The notes: a model not told the origin generated them from the letters alone. A DNA stretch of 64,000 nt from Apostichopus japonicus (GCF_037975245.1 NC_092573.1:5767501-5831500), one strand, 5' to 3'; positions 23,205 through 35,814 are shown, numbered from the stretch's first letter. A program made the numbers and translations.

Positions 23205-24011
23205 GCTTTAAGGACGAGAACATAACTTGTTACGATTTCGTCACAGGTGGATCCAGGACTTTAATAGGATGGCTGCTGATTCAGGGGTTAGTTGAGGTAT
23301 ACTCCCATAAAATGGGATGTGAGGATCCTCCCTCAGAAAATTGAAACTTTATTAGACGTGAAAGGGGCATTCTGAGGCATATGTATATAGGCTATAGGTC
23401 TATAATTAAATAACTATAAGTAAATTTCTTTTTATTTGTTTGGGATTGAAAGGGGTGTTGAGGGGAGGGGTGGGCTCGGGGAATGAGTGTACACTACCGA
23501 CATCTCTGGATCCTCACCTCTTTCTATACTACTCTAAACGAATTGTCTTGAGTACGGCTAAAAATCCACGATGGCAAACCGTGACGGTAACGGTTATAAC
23601 AACATGCTATAGAATACTTAGTAAGGATGCACTACTCATTACACAGACTACAAGTCACATGTGTGGAGTATAAAGTAGGTATACGAGGAGAAGAAGGAGT
23701 AATTTGTTTGTGTTCCTCAGAATATTCAATTAGCTGATACCACTATAGTATTGTAGTGAGTCCATACTCTTGCCAGTCATATTTTTGTCTCATTATTATG
23801 TGTTATCTCATTGTTTCCTGATTGGTATTCGTTTACCGCCCATAATACTATCGTACTATTGAGGCAGTTTGGAAATCTAGCATTGATAGGACCTACTAGT
23901 TTTTAACCATAATGCAAAAGTCTTAGAAATTTCGAAAATATTTTAAACTTATAACCATGGACCAAGAAAATGGACCAAGAATCCTTACTCTTATCCGGCC
24001 TGTCTATAGGT

Positions 24012-27000
24012 TTATGAACAGCTCATTAACTTGTCGTCGTAATCACACGATGGGCTTCTTCTGTTCAGAGAAATGGATGCGATAATAGTGACAGCTTCCA
24101 CTACAGCCAAGATGGTCAGAAATATAAACACATCGTCGTATGTACCCCGGATGTTGTAAACAGATCCTGTCGCAGGTCAGAGAGAAAAGAAAAAGATGGG
24201 CTGATATGAAGAGAAAGCGAAGAATGTTTCTAAAAACAAGATCCATTACGTATTGTATAGAGTTTACTGCATATAGACCGGGTAAAGCGAAGTGATTTAG
24301 TTATAAAGGCATTTCTTAGATTCATTATCTTGGAAATTGAAACGTCAATATAGTGATATTGCTTAACTTAATTTAAAGTTAATTCTAATAGGGAAATGAT
24401 AGTTAATGAGAGCATTGTTTTTAAATGTAGAGTATATCATGCCCGTGTTATATATAGGTGAGTAGCGCCTACTTAACACTTTTAAAGTAATTACTCATAT
24501 TAGTATTAAAGCAACCACAGTTTCAACATCTGATTATTTATTCACCTGATAGTGGGCCGCTGCAGATCATTCCTGTACCAAGAGATAGCATTGACCAAGC
24601 TGAGGTTGAGTTAAAGTGATGCAAGCATGTTATGTCTCTCCCATAGGAGAACATCCATGAAATGATATAACCTAAGCAGATTCCAATGATTCCGGACTCG
24701 AAACAAAGCAAAATTAAATCATTTGTGAGAACAGTTAGTACAAAGAACACCGTCGCAAGTAAAATCGGTGATATTATCAGGACCAAGCGACTTTGCCATT
24801 TAAGGTAGAAAACAAAAATAACAAGACCGCGGCCAAGCGAAAATCCAAATCCACCAATCGTGGTAAGCAATATTGCTTCTCCTTGTGTATATCCCTTCTC
24901 GACTCCGTATGGTAGAAGGAACATACCCCATGATACCATTACGAACATATGAATATACTGTGCAGCATAGAAAAAAAGTATTGTCGGATGAGCGATGATT
25001 GCGTGGTAGATTCCGCCAGAGTCTTCCATTGATGCTGATGGGTAGGGTCTTGGCGCAATGCTAGACGTTTCGGCTTCTTCGTCAATTGGCTCCTTTCTAT
25101 GTTCTGTGCTTTCTTTTGACTCTAATAGAACCCCTGATACAATTTGGTTCCACATAAGCGCCCCGAAGAGCACAAGGGAGCCCGTCAGTCCATACTTTTC
25201 CCGCCAGTATTCTAGTAATAACGGGATCAGCATCATGCCAAAATTGCCGATGAAACACACGGCGCTCTGTGCAGTCCCGAAAGAATCTTGAAAAGTCTCT
25301 GCTAGAGCAATGTACAGTGGAATATTATTAATACCGAAGCCAATACCTGTAAGATGAAGGATAAAGGTAAAGCTTTAACCCGGACATATGAGAAAATGGT
25401 GGACGAGCCATGTTTATTATATATATATGAAAGCAGGTGGCGGGTAATGTCTCTAGTAAGTAAAGTGACGTTGCCAAAATATTCATCTAATTGAGACTTT
25501 ACGAAGATCCAAACAAACTTTCCAATCATATATTTTTCATTGTTATAAATAAATGTTCTCCGTGATTCATGAACGGATAACAACCATCAGAAGCTGGTAC
25601 AAGAGTACCATACTATACCTGTACACCGTCTTATGTAGCGTACAAATGGTATTAATTATAAGAGACAATCCTATAGCTATTAGCTCGGAGCGAAGGGAGA
25701 TATTTTGCATTTTTATAACGAACGACATAACGATTCACGTAAGGCTACTGAACCACTTATTAATTTGGGCCCTTAAAGCGAGTGAAGTGATCAACCATTA
25801 GTTGGGTGACAGTTTATTCTTCCTTTTTTGTTCTTTCTTATATTCACTATGGTTCCCCTTTGAGAGAGGATATTTTTATTAATCTAATTTTAGTTAATTA
25901 TTTACCTCTTCAACATTGAAATCATTCAGAAGAAGTCCTCCGATAACTTATTAACAAATATACTAAAGGTGAATATGATCGAGATTTTACGATCTTAAAG
26001 CAGCATTTTGCGTTCGTTCGCCGTTTTCTACTTTTTTTGACATGTCCATAGAGTTCTTTACATATATCAATCACAAAACAGCAAACTAAGATATTAGCCA
26101 AGTTTTTCCCTGCCAACAACGTTTTTTGGCGAGTAATTAAGGATATTTGCAGATAATGAGAAGAGTGTCCACGACAAATTCCACATACAAAATTAATCGC
26201 ATTCAGTTCCCCCAAACCCACTAGTTTGAATTCAACCAATCAGAGATGTAGGTTTAGTTATGAGCCGTTGCTAAAAATAGATTTAAGACTTTGCGTTGGT
26301 ACAACCAGGGAGTTGTTATGCAACTCCCTGGTACAACTGCCATATAGACTGTACACAAATCAAGTGTGGTGTTATATTACGTATTTGTCAATGACGTTCG
26401 TAGTGTTTAAATATTCATATTATGGGCGAGGTTTATTGGGATCCCAACAAAAATATCTTGGAGAACAACAAAGTTGAAAGTTGCAATTTTTTCGACTTTT
26501 ATGCCACCATTTGAAGTAAAATTTAAAGAGATAAGCTAGTTATGTATGTCGTTATGGCATAGTGGAGTCAGTGAGGTTGAGAAAAACCATAGAAAAGGAC
26601 GCAAAATGTTGCTTTAAAAGAATAGATCTTCATATATTTTTTACATACAGTAGTGACATGTATCTTCACTTAAACGCTCTATATTATTCCGAAGAGATCC
26701 GATTTCCAAATGTTTGCTTGATGAATGGAACATGTTACTTCTGAACGCAATGTCAGGCATTTTGCTTTTTAAAGGCTCGGGCCCTGGGGTTGTCAGGCTC
26801 GTCGCATATCAACCCTATGGCGTTACGCTGCTGCACCGCAAGGATATCCCCATCTCGACCCTCTCCCCTTCCCCCACTATATCCTTCTGAAAAAATAGGC
26901 AAAATATATAGTAACGTATTATACATGGGTGCACGTAGGTGCAGTATATGTCATTATTGGGTTACAACTTGCACAACAAAACTTTTCTTCTGGTAATGTA

Positions 27001-30000
27001 ACAATTCTCAAGTTCGGTCATTACTTAATGTATAACGTTTGATTTTGAACTCATATTTTTTGTGTGATGCATATACTAACCAATGTGGATTAAATTGTTA
27101 ATCGTTTTTCTTGGGAAGCGGGGGAGTATGCTTATATACATTTAAAGGGATAAAAAAACGAATAGCAGGTCCCCACACCGGTGGAATGGAGTGAGTCGTG
27201 GGTGGGGGGGGGGGGGATTTATGAATGCGTGAAAGTTTTTCTCAGCAAGTGAATTTCACACAGGCGTGGTGTCGCGACATGCAGCGGAGAGGTCGTTGAC
27301 CATGAATAAACAATATTCTTCACTACTTCATCAGTTATAATTCCGTCAAAGGAAGTATGTATACGCACCAGTGATGATATTTGAGATAAATAATTTCCAG
27401 AGGTTGTTGGCTAAGAACGCTTCACAGATAAATCCGACTCCAACGAGGAACCCTCCGACTAAAACGATGGACCGAGAGGAGAATACTTTCATCAAATGGA
27501 TAACAAGAGGAGCTGCAATGAGAAAACGAAAGAAATGTAAATACCCATGCACAGGGCATAGCGATGTGCACAGATGCACGTTGGCGTTGACAGTTTTCAA
27601 GATATAAAGTTAAACTGTTCAGCAATCGAATGAAGTATGTGTTTCCCGCGGTGGATGGAATGATGGATTGTGGGGGAGGGTGGGTGATTACAATAATAGG
27701 GTCATTCCATATCAAATCACCAAATTTTGGGGTATGTTGTAGTTCGACATCTTTGAAAAATTCCCAAATTTATTGTATGAGTGGACCACCATATAATAAG
27801 CATATTCTGAAAATTTCAGTTTCATTGCTTTGCTATTGGCCGATTTAAAATTCTTTGAAATTCCGCAATTTGTCGCCACCATGGCATTTTGGCATTTTCT
27901 TGACTTTTGAGGTCTCATTTCTCAGCAATTGAACATTCTACTACCTTTCTATTACAGATGCCTATAGAGTCTAACCCATAGAACAGCAAAAGAAAAAATT
28001 GGCTACAAAAATATTGTCTTGTGGAGTTAGGTCAACTTAAAAGTGTCAAAATATTTGATTTTTGTACTTTTCACTAAAAAATGTGCTATTTTTAGTGATG
28101 AATTGCTCCTGAACCATTGCTTCAGGGTACTTGATTCTTTCAGAGGTTATTATGTCTAGTAAAAACATTACAAAATAATGATTACAATGCTTTCCTATAA
28201 TATATTTGCAAGTTGTGCAACTCTAAAGTTGCTATTTCATGCTGCGATTCAGCATGAGGTAGGGGTTTTGATGCCACTTTTTTACCAAAGTAACCATGTT
28301 AGAGCTGTCAGGGTTTATACTTTATTAATGAGTATAAAGTTCTTACACATTAACAAATTTCAGGGTTCTAGCTGTTCTCAATATTAATTTATGAAGTTGT
28401 TAAGTTGCTCCGATGTACAAAAGAGGTCGTTTTTGACGGCCAATAACTCAAAACGCGTCAAATTAAAAAAATTGATAATTTTTTTCTGGAAGAGATATAG
28501 TACCACCCTGTTTGTACAAAAAATTTCAGGAGGGTGTTTTGCCTTATTTTGAAATGAAAAATCCTCAAAGTTTGGGATTTTTACAAAAAACGTTTTTGCC
28601 TGTTTTGATGTGCCATGTGTTTTGAGCCTGGGTATTGTACTGTACTTCAAGGTCATTCAGTTCAATACTGTGCAGTTTTTAATTTCATATAAAAAAAAAA
28701 TACTATTTGCGTTGTACTTGTCTGCTCCTGGTTGAATTCATTTCATAAGAAGACTTAAAAAATGAACTTCAACCAGTACACACATATGTATACATGTACA
28801 GTGTGTACAGTACATACACTGTACTGAGTGTATATGTACGGAGTGCCATGAGTGCCAGAAGACTATGTTTAAACTAACACTAATATACACACTGTACATA
28901 TACAATTGGTTGAATTAGAAGACTTTACTATAGAATTAATTTCAACCAGTACATAGATGTATGTACAGTACAAAACTGTACTGGGTTTACATGTACAGTG
29001 TGTTAGTGTTGTTTAAACATAGTCTTCTGGCACTCATGGCACTCCGTACATATACACTCAGTACAGTGTATGTACTGTACACACTGTAGATACATGTACT
29101 GGTTGAAATTAATTTTATAAGTCTTCTAATTAAATGAATTCAACCAGGGGCAGACAAGTACATTGCAAATAGTATTTTCTTTATATGAAATTAAAAGCTG
29201 CACAGTATTGAACTGAATGACCTTGAAGTACAGTACAATACCCAGGCTCAAAACACATGGCACATCAAAACAGGCAAAAACGTTTTTTGTAAAAATCCCA
29301 AACTTTGAGGATTTTTCATTTCAAAATAAGGCAAAACACCCTCCTGAAATTTTTTGTACAAACAGGGTGGTACTATATCTCTTCCAGAAAAAATTATCAA
29401 TTTTTTTAATTTGACGCGTTTTGAGTTATTGGCCGTCAAAAACGACCTCTTTTGTACATCGGAGCAACTTAACAACTTCATAAATTAATATTGAGAACAG
29501 CTAGAACCCTGAAATTTGTTAATGTGTAAGAACTTTATACTCATTAATAAAGTATAAACCCTGACAGCTCTAACATGGTTACTTTGGTAAAAAATTGGCA
29601 TCAAAACCCCTACCTCATGCTGAATCGCAGCATGAAATAGCAACTTTAGAGTTGCACAACTTGCAAACATATTATAGGAAAGCATTGTAATCATTATTTT
29701 GTTATATTTGTACTAGGCATAATAACCTCTGAAAGAATCAAGTACCCTGAAGCAATGGTTTAGGAGCAATTCATCACTAAAAATAGCACATTTTTTAGTG
29801 AAAAGTACAAAAATCAAATATTTTGACACTTTTAAGTTGACCTAACTCCACAAGACAATATTTTTGTAGCCAATTTTTTCTTTTCCTGTTCTATGGGTTA
29901 GACTCTTTAGGTATCTGTAATAGAAAGGTAGTAGAATGTTCAATTGCTGAGAAATGAGACCTCAAAAGTCAAGAAAATGCCAAAATGCCATGGTGGCGAC

Positions 30001-31183
30001 AAATTGCGGAATTTCAAAGTGTGATAAATCAGCCAATTGGAAAGCAATGCAACTGAAATTTTCAGAATATGCTTATTTTATGGTGGTCCAATCATACAAT
30101 AAATTTGGGAATTTTTGGAAAGGGTGCAGCAACAGCCATCCGTGATTTGACACGGAATGACCCAATAGTATAATTGAGCCAATATACTTAATGGAAGATT
30201 TGAGACTTGAAACTTAGTTTGATATGTTGCAGACTGCTACGATAACATTGCTATCATTAAATATGTTTCTTCTTAAAACTTTCATATTTATTAAATAAAT
30301 AACGTTTTTTTTTTTAAACAGCTGAGGTTCAAAAGTTCAAGGGATTGGACTGCACAGCCGAACACACAGTTCATTAGGTCACTATCATACACTTTAACCT
30401 CAATTGGAAAACACAAAACTTTTAATGGCTTCAGATGACATGTTCTGAACCTGTTACAAATTTGTACAGGAGAAATGGTGTCGAATGACGTCCAAGGGTT
30501 GCTCTGTTTTTTGTATCAAGCTGCAAGAAGATGTTGTGATTGAGTCAGTAGAATTTATACAAGGTAATAGATTTACATTAACATAAAAGGCCTGTACTGA
30601 TAGGCTGACGTCATCATCGATATATTCTTTAAGGAGCATTTCCATAGATTTAGAGTATTTTAAAGGAGAATATCTTGAAAACCCAAACAGTTATAGAAAC
30701 ATTATAGCAGCACTCAATATTTTCAATATTCTTTGACAATAATATTTATAAACACTTATGTTCCGTCTAGCCACTATCAAAGCATTTACGTTTTTTACCC
30801 TGACACGAAAATGTTCGAATGTTACACTCCTTAACATCCTCGAATCATTACGAAGATCAGAAGTCTTAAAAATGTGTACTTTAAATGTTTTCTAGAAACT
30901 TAATATACTATTACACGTAATCTTTAGAGTGCATGCACAAAATCTTGAATTCGTCACGAAGTTACCTTTATCAGAACAAAAACTAAAGAAATAGCAAACC
31001 TGCAGCAGAAGATAGTCCATTGAGGGCGGAGAATGATAGAGCAACAAGTGGTAAAGATCCCCTAGTCTGACTTATCGTGTCATTTAGAATAACACCGAAA
31101 GATTGCATGCATCCTAGATAGAAGAAGTGCCTGATAGTTGAGGCTACAAAAACCTTGGTTTTCTCCCTGGTGGTAGCCATCAT
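24012..31183 (-). CDS. Monocarboxylate-transporter-like (SLC16/MFS) gene, copy 1, four exons
   Basis: Predicted plasma-membrane solute carrier of the SLC16 branch of the major facilitator superfamily; substrate unknown. Coding exons on the minus strand are 31183-31000, 27512-27369, 25346-24546 and 24166-24012. All introns are GT-AG and phase 1, and exon 2 is 144 bases. The product is about 427 residues with some 12 hydrophobic segments, including RHFFYLGCMQSFGVILND in TM1 and IVLVGGFLVGVGFICEAFL in TM3. A polar loop after TM6 contains EEAETSSIAPRP. The usual stop is TTA here, so the protein runs five residues further (LMSCS) to TAA at 24014-24012. The first intron contains a 2.47-kb foldback insertion, and the intron between exons 2 and 3 contains a 1.1-kb insertion. 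No frameshift or nonsense codon is seen. N-terminus odd: the SLC16 DGGWGW-type motif is replaced by TREKTK. An upstream exon cannot be excluded. Confidence 0.85.
25649..26748. mobile_element. 1.1-kb insertion in an intron of transporter copy 1
   Basis: Absent from the corresponding intron of copy 2, where the reverse complement reads GCGTACATATGTCAGGC without interruption. Here the same flanks are split after GCGTACAAATG (ends 25648) and resume at AATGTCAGGC (26749), suggesting an AATG (or ATG) target duplication. No terminal inverted repeats and no coding frame were found. It includes a perfect 12-bp stem hairpin (26304-26332) and the dispersed repeat also seen at 12936-13032. An inverted, weaker copy of part of that repeat near 26000 suggests internal inverted structure. 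The superfamily is not determined. Confidence 0.7.
27699..30163. mobile_element. 2.47-kb foldback (long inverted repeat) DNA element
   Basis: The element begins GGGTCATTCC and ends GGAATGACCC, and its two halves are near-perfect reverse complements around a centre at about 28931, so each arm is about 1.2 kb. It is flanked by AATA on both sides (27695-27698 and 30164-30167). The orthologous intron position of transporter copy 2 (near 42160-42176) is an empty site with one AATA. That makes the ends and a 4-bp target duplication secure. No transposase is encoded. Matching ORFs in each arm (for example at 28384-28656 minus and 29217-29414 plus) are mirror images of non-coding sequence. The centre is rich in TGTACA and GTACAGT motifs. 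A 4-bp duplication would suit groups such as Sola, but the family is not proven. Confidence 0.9.
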
Positions 31184-31331
31184 TCATTTCAGTGTGCCTT
31201 ATCAACTGTGAACGAATAAACGCTGAAATCATTCATATACCTTACACAGCAGAAGTATATTCAATAATAATCACCACGTTAACACTTTGATAAGCATCTC
31301 GAAACAGCACAAGTAAATGGGTTTTTTTTTA

Positions 31332-31391
31332 ATATGCATTGATGCATATAGATGCATATTGATATGCATGGATGCATATCGATATGCATGA
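31332..31391. repeat. Short ATGCAT-rich tandem repeat
   Basis: Six close-spaced ATGCAT palindromes in a TATGCATNGATGCATAT-like tandem arrangement, lying just beyond the end of the left duplication arm. Confidence 0.75.
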
Positions 31392-31414
31392 CTAGTAGTG
31401 AAAATTTGTTAGTA

Positions 31415-32672
31415 TACATGTATCAAAGTACAAGAGGCTGTCAAAAAGCTGAAAAACAATAAAGCCTGTGGATGTGCCAGGAATTCAGCTGAAGTATGAA
31501 AAGAAGGAGGACCACTGATGAATCAGATGCTCCTTAAAGTCATTAACAAAGCTTGGTCAGATGGGGAGATCCCAGAAGACTGGAGCATAGGTCTGGTAAC
31601 TCCTGTCTATAAGAAAGGTGACAAGCTTGATCCTGCCAATTACAGAGCCATTATACTTCTGTCCATCCCTGGAAAAGTCTTCTGCAGGATGCTGCTTACT
31701 AGAATCCAAGATACTATAGAAAACCACCTCAGTGAGGAGCAGTGCTGATTCAGAGCCTCCAGAGGAACAACAGATGCCATCTCTATAGTCCGCCAGATCT
31801 TCGAAAAAGCTAAAGAGAGGGAACTACCGCTTCACTGGAACTTTGTGGACTTCAAAGCAGCCTTCCACACAATTTGGAGGGAGGCTCTCTGGAAATGCCT
31901 GCGCTCAATTGGAGTATATCCAAAGCTAGTAGACCTCATAGCAAGGATGTATGAGAAAACAAAGTGCTCTGTAATGGTGAATGAAAAGATCACTGAGTGG
32001 TTTGAGGTTCAAGTTGGTGTCAGATAAGGCTGCCTACTATCTCCCTGTCTCTTCAAAATCTACCTGGAGTTTGTCATGAAAGAAATACAAAATCTTGACT
32101 CAGGTCTGAAAATGGGCAACATGTGTATAAACAACATCCGTTATGCCGATGACACCACTCTCATAGAAATGGACCTTGACAGCCTACAGGAGGCCACCAA
32201 CAAACTTCAAGAAGCATGCACAAGATGGGGAATGAAAATCAACCCAACAAAGTGTAAATCAATGTCCGAAGACACCAAAGATGTTCTCCTTAACCAAGTA
32301 CCTGTCGAGAAAGTTGACAACTTTGTCTTCCTTGGCAGCAATGTCCCCTCAATGGAAGAAGACGTCAAACGCCGCATAAGGTTGGCTTCCTGGGCTTTTG
32401 GAAGACTGAAAAATACCATCTGGTCAAACCCTGACATCACCAGGTCCCTGAAAGTAAAGATTTACCAGGTCCTCGTTCTGCCAATAGCAACATACAGTTC
32501 TGAATCCTAGGCACTCCGTGAAAAAGATCGCCATCGACTTGATGTCTTTGAAATGAGATGTCTCAGAGCAATACTGGGTGTCTCCATCCTAGATAAAGTG
32601 AGGAACGACACCATCAGACAAAGGCTGAATGTCGAAACTACCCCTGCAATGTTGCAAAAAGGAGCAACGTAA
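31415..32672 (+). pseudogene. RTE/CR1-type non-LTR reverse transcriptase relic
   Basis: One continuous plus-strand frame encodes an RT from the region before motif 1 to the C-terminal domain: VQEAVKKLKNNKACG, GLVTPVYKKGDKLDPANYR, FVDFKAAFHTIWREALW, QVGVR*GCLLSPCLF, RYADDTTL (YADD at 32142-32153), KVDNFVFLGSNVPSMEEDVK and DRHRLDVFEMRCLRAILG. It is broken by in-frame stops at 31497-31499 (TGA), 31746-31748 (TGA, for Gly in QCGFR), 32025-32027 (TAA, for Gln in GVRQGC) and 32508-32510 (TAG, for Trp in SESW). The frame itself is preserved to TAA 32670-32672. The endonuclease is missing (5' truncation). The sequence differs in type from LINEs A-C. Dead element; precise clade undetermined. Confidence 0.88.
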
Positions 32673-33496
32673 ATTAAACTTACTCTTAAAAAGCTAAAGA
32701 GGTCTTTTATACAAACAATACCTTTCCCGTACCATAACTCATAAAATGTAATCGAATTATTTATTTTAATATTAGAATTATTCCATAAGATCTGCTTCTT
32801 ATAAGAATCACTTGGGACGCAGAAATTACAACTTGCCCAAGCATGACAAATTTCGTCAATGAAAACATTGCCGGCTTTTACGTCATCTTTATGAAAATTA
32901 CATTGAAAAAAGAAGTACCCGCCAAATTTTCTTAGATAAAAATCAAACAACTTCAGGGTACAGTCCTGACGAAAGATACTGTACTATTCATCGTTATCCA
33001 GCTCCGGAGAAGTCATCTTGTAATATCAGATCGGGCTAAGTTAACGGTTTCAACTCTTAATGCACAACAGAAGGGTAGAACCGTGCGTGCAAGAATTTGT
33101 TTGGCCTGCGCGTTACATTCAACGTTAACGAGGTAGATGGCACATTCGGCTTACTTCACTGAGTATTATTCATGCTATTCCTGTTGAATGGAAACTAGAA
33201 GTAAGTAACAATCTTCATGAGAATAAGGCGGGATCATTGTTCGGAAGGATTCATTGTTATCCGTCCTTATCACGTTATATTTACAACACTTAAATTCAAA
33301 ATTTTGTCTCTCCACCAAGGGCAGTTTCTAAATGGAACCTTATTTTAAATCTTAACGACATACAATGGCGAAATATCTTTCTTATTCCATTTAAATCTCT
33401 TAGAGAGAGTAAGCTCCAATACTTCCAGTTTCGTTTCATTCATAGAATCCCTGGCACTAATTATCTTTTATATCGCGTGCATATGGGGAAGGAGGA
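32673..33496. pseudogene. Rearranged fragment of an L1/Tx1-like LINE ORF2
   Basis: Two pieces of the same kind of protein as LINE A-C ORF2, in opposite orientation. On the minus strand (32950 down to about 32673) the frame reads FDFYLRKFGGYFFFQCNFHK through KKQILWNNSNIKINN to GKGIVCIKDLF, matching the region of LINE A around LLFQCN and IIWNNHHIRINN. On the plus strand, about 33150-33190 reads SIIHAIPVEWK and 33309-33480 reads AVSKWN through ESKLQYFQFRFIHRIPGTN, matching the next part of the same protein (LIRSIPLQWK; TRLSYFQFRFLHRILPTN). The inverted piece is immediately upstream in the parental protein. The 3' end, with the Cys/His knuckle, is missing. There is no TATTA array around this copy. 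Confidence 0.8.
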
Positions 33497-35814
33497 AAAT
33501 CCTAGCATAAAATCCTAGCATACGCCCATTAAAAGCCCCATTGACTTACACACTAAATCACAAAAGTAATGTGGTCTCTAAGTCTAGATAGAAGTATTCA
33601 CTAGCTAAACGCTACCCATCACCGGATAGCTGACAAGTTGGCCTTTCATGGCACCATCAATTTTTTGTATCATGACCGTGTAGATTTTTTACTATCCAAG
33701 CCGGAGGGTTTTGTCACTTGTAAACAAACCTCTTCACTCAGTGGTAAACAAATTTCCTACGCTGCTCCCGGGAGGCCTAAAGGGGTCTAAAATTGCCTCA
33801 ATTGACCCAATGTTCTCACCACATGTACTTCCATTCATGCTCTTCAACATGCAAGCCACAAAAAACTAGATCATGATTGATAACAGGTCACAAAAGATGT
33901 TCTCCTGCTGCTTTTTGGCACTCTTCCTGAAGGAGAACAATCGAGCGGATGGATATAGACTCTAATAGGAGTATGCCACCTTGAGGGTGGGTGAATGAAT
34001 TTCTATTCAGGGGGATAGCTGGGTGTAGAGAGAAACTATTGAAAAAAGAGCAAATAAAACTGCACAATGGAATCTGCAATCGAAGTTCTGTAACACTTTT
34101 TTCTTCAAATACCTATCCTAGCTCATATGCCTAACATGTTAATGGAATTCATATGGACCACCTCATGCGTTCAGCTTATAAATGCCAGGCCAAGGTCGAA
34201 ATTACTGTTCACAAGCAGCACTGTTATCACTAAATCACTTTGGTTTTTTGTCATCTAAAACAATGTTTATTTGCATTATTGTAACTGCAAAGTCATTCAC
34301 AATATGCATATCAACTGATGCTTAAAGTTTGCATCCCTTTGTTGGACAGTGCAAGAGTATAGGGAGTATGTGTGGAGATTGCCCAGAGAATTATAGATCT
34401 ACCTCAATTATTCGTTCTCAATGTTATAATTTACCGAGCATATATTAAAGATGATAATGATGGTGGTACATTCAGTAGACTTTAATGACTCGCACTGCAG
34501 CCATACAATTTTTTTCCCGCTAAGAACACATTTTGGAAAATGTTTTAGCTGCCTATAATTAAAACAACAGGAAAACATGTATAGAGGACTTTATAATTAT
34601 CTGATATGAATTTCCCAATGCAAAGAAAACTGAATTGTGATTTAAAGCAAGAATGACGCATAAACATAACAAAGTTAAGCATGTGAATTATTGTCAGAAC
34701 GAAGTATCCGATAAAATTTCCTAGGCAGTACATTCCCAGGTAGTACATAACTAAAGCACCAACAAAACCATGGGCTTTCGTCCAAAAGTCATCCCTAATG
34801 AACCCATGTGCGTAGTTAACAACATTTTATTTGAGTAAAATATGCTACTTGTTTAATAAACAAGAAGTCTTTCCTTTCTATACTGTTGCTTCCATACAGT
34901 AAGTCTACAGTGTGAATTTCTGTCAGTAATATACAACATTCTGCAAGTTCACTTCAAAGATAAGTTTGTAACATTTCAAAATGCTTACAAGAGATACCAA
35001 AGTATATGTTGTTCCATTCCAATGTATGCTTCCTACATCAGTGAGGTGTAACCCTGTCATCTCAATAATAGATCCCATGGCAATTTTCTGACTAACTATC
35101 AATCACTCATCCAGGTACTTATACATGACACTTTTATCCTATTTGTTCCGTGCCATTCTTTTCATCTTGTCCGCGCGGACAGAAAATCACCACACCCGGA
35201 GGTTTTCTCCTAGTTGATAACGTCCGACCGGACAGAAAATACTGTCCCCGGACACTGTTCCTCCGAGAAAGTTGTCCTACAGACACAATTCTCAGGGAAA
35301 GTGTCCGTGAGACGCCCGAACACTATTCCCTGTAACACCGGCATGTCTGAGTTTGAGAAGATCAGGTCAAGCGGCACTATTTCATTGATCAAGTTCATAT
35401 TTATCAGCGCTGTACTGTATACGTTCAGTGTCCGTTTCGTTTGAGTCCGAATAAAATATAACAGATTTCGGGTAAGTTTCGTCAAGAATTTCCAAATTTG
35501 CTCTGTAACATATCTAGTTTTATGACCATTATTTTAATATGATGATTAGAACATTGACAATTGTTTGAAGTTTAATTGCATGAACGAACGCAGTCGTTCA
35601 AACTATACGTACTGTAGTATATGTAGCGTGCCGGAGGCTCGTGTTACGTTCTTGGTTACTTGCAATAGGCAGGCAAGTAACCTATGTAGTCAAGTTGGTT
35701 TGTGCGTGTGTGTGGGTATGTGACACCCTAGCTTGTAAACACGATATCTCCAGATAGGTAACCTCTGCAGTTTCCATATTTAGTATGTGGCTTATCCACA
35801 ATTAGTACAAGAAT
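33497..35814. other. No gene seen
   Basis: No exon or RNA gene recognised. A locally GC-richer stretch at 35165-35335 contains repeated GTCC/GGAC-type motifs but no sustained protein. Confidence 0.55.

Larger units (their letters stand above)
23205..31312 (-). repeat. Left arm of a large inverted duplication
   Basis: Reverse-complement counterpart of 41032-45645. Homology runs from GTGCTGTTTCGAGA (31297-31311 here) through all four transporter exons and their introns to the ACGAGAACATAACTTGTTAC segment (about 23211). This arm is 8108 bp and the other is 4614 bp. Removing two insertions found only here (25649-26752 and 27699-30167, target duplications counted) leaves about 4535 bp, so the insertions explain nearly all of the difference. 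Sequence identity is high but not complete, both in exons and introns. Confidence 0.9.

Noticed and set aside
28178-29694. Identical ORF pairs on opposite strands
   Set aside because: They mirror each other because they lie in the two arms of the foldback element. No domain is recognised.
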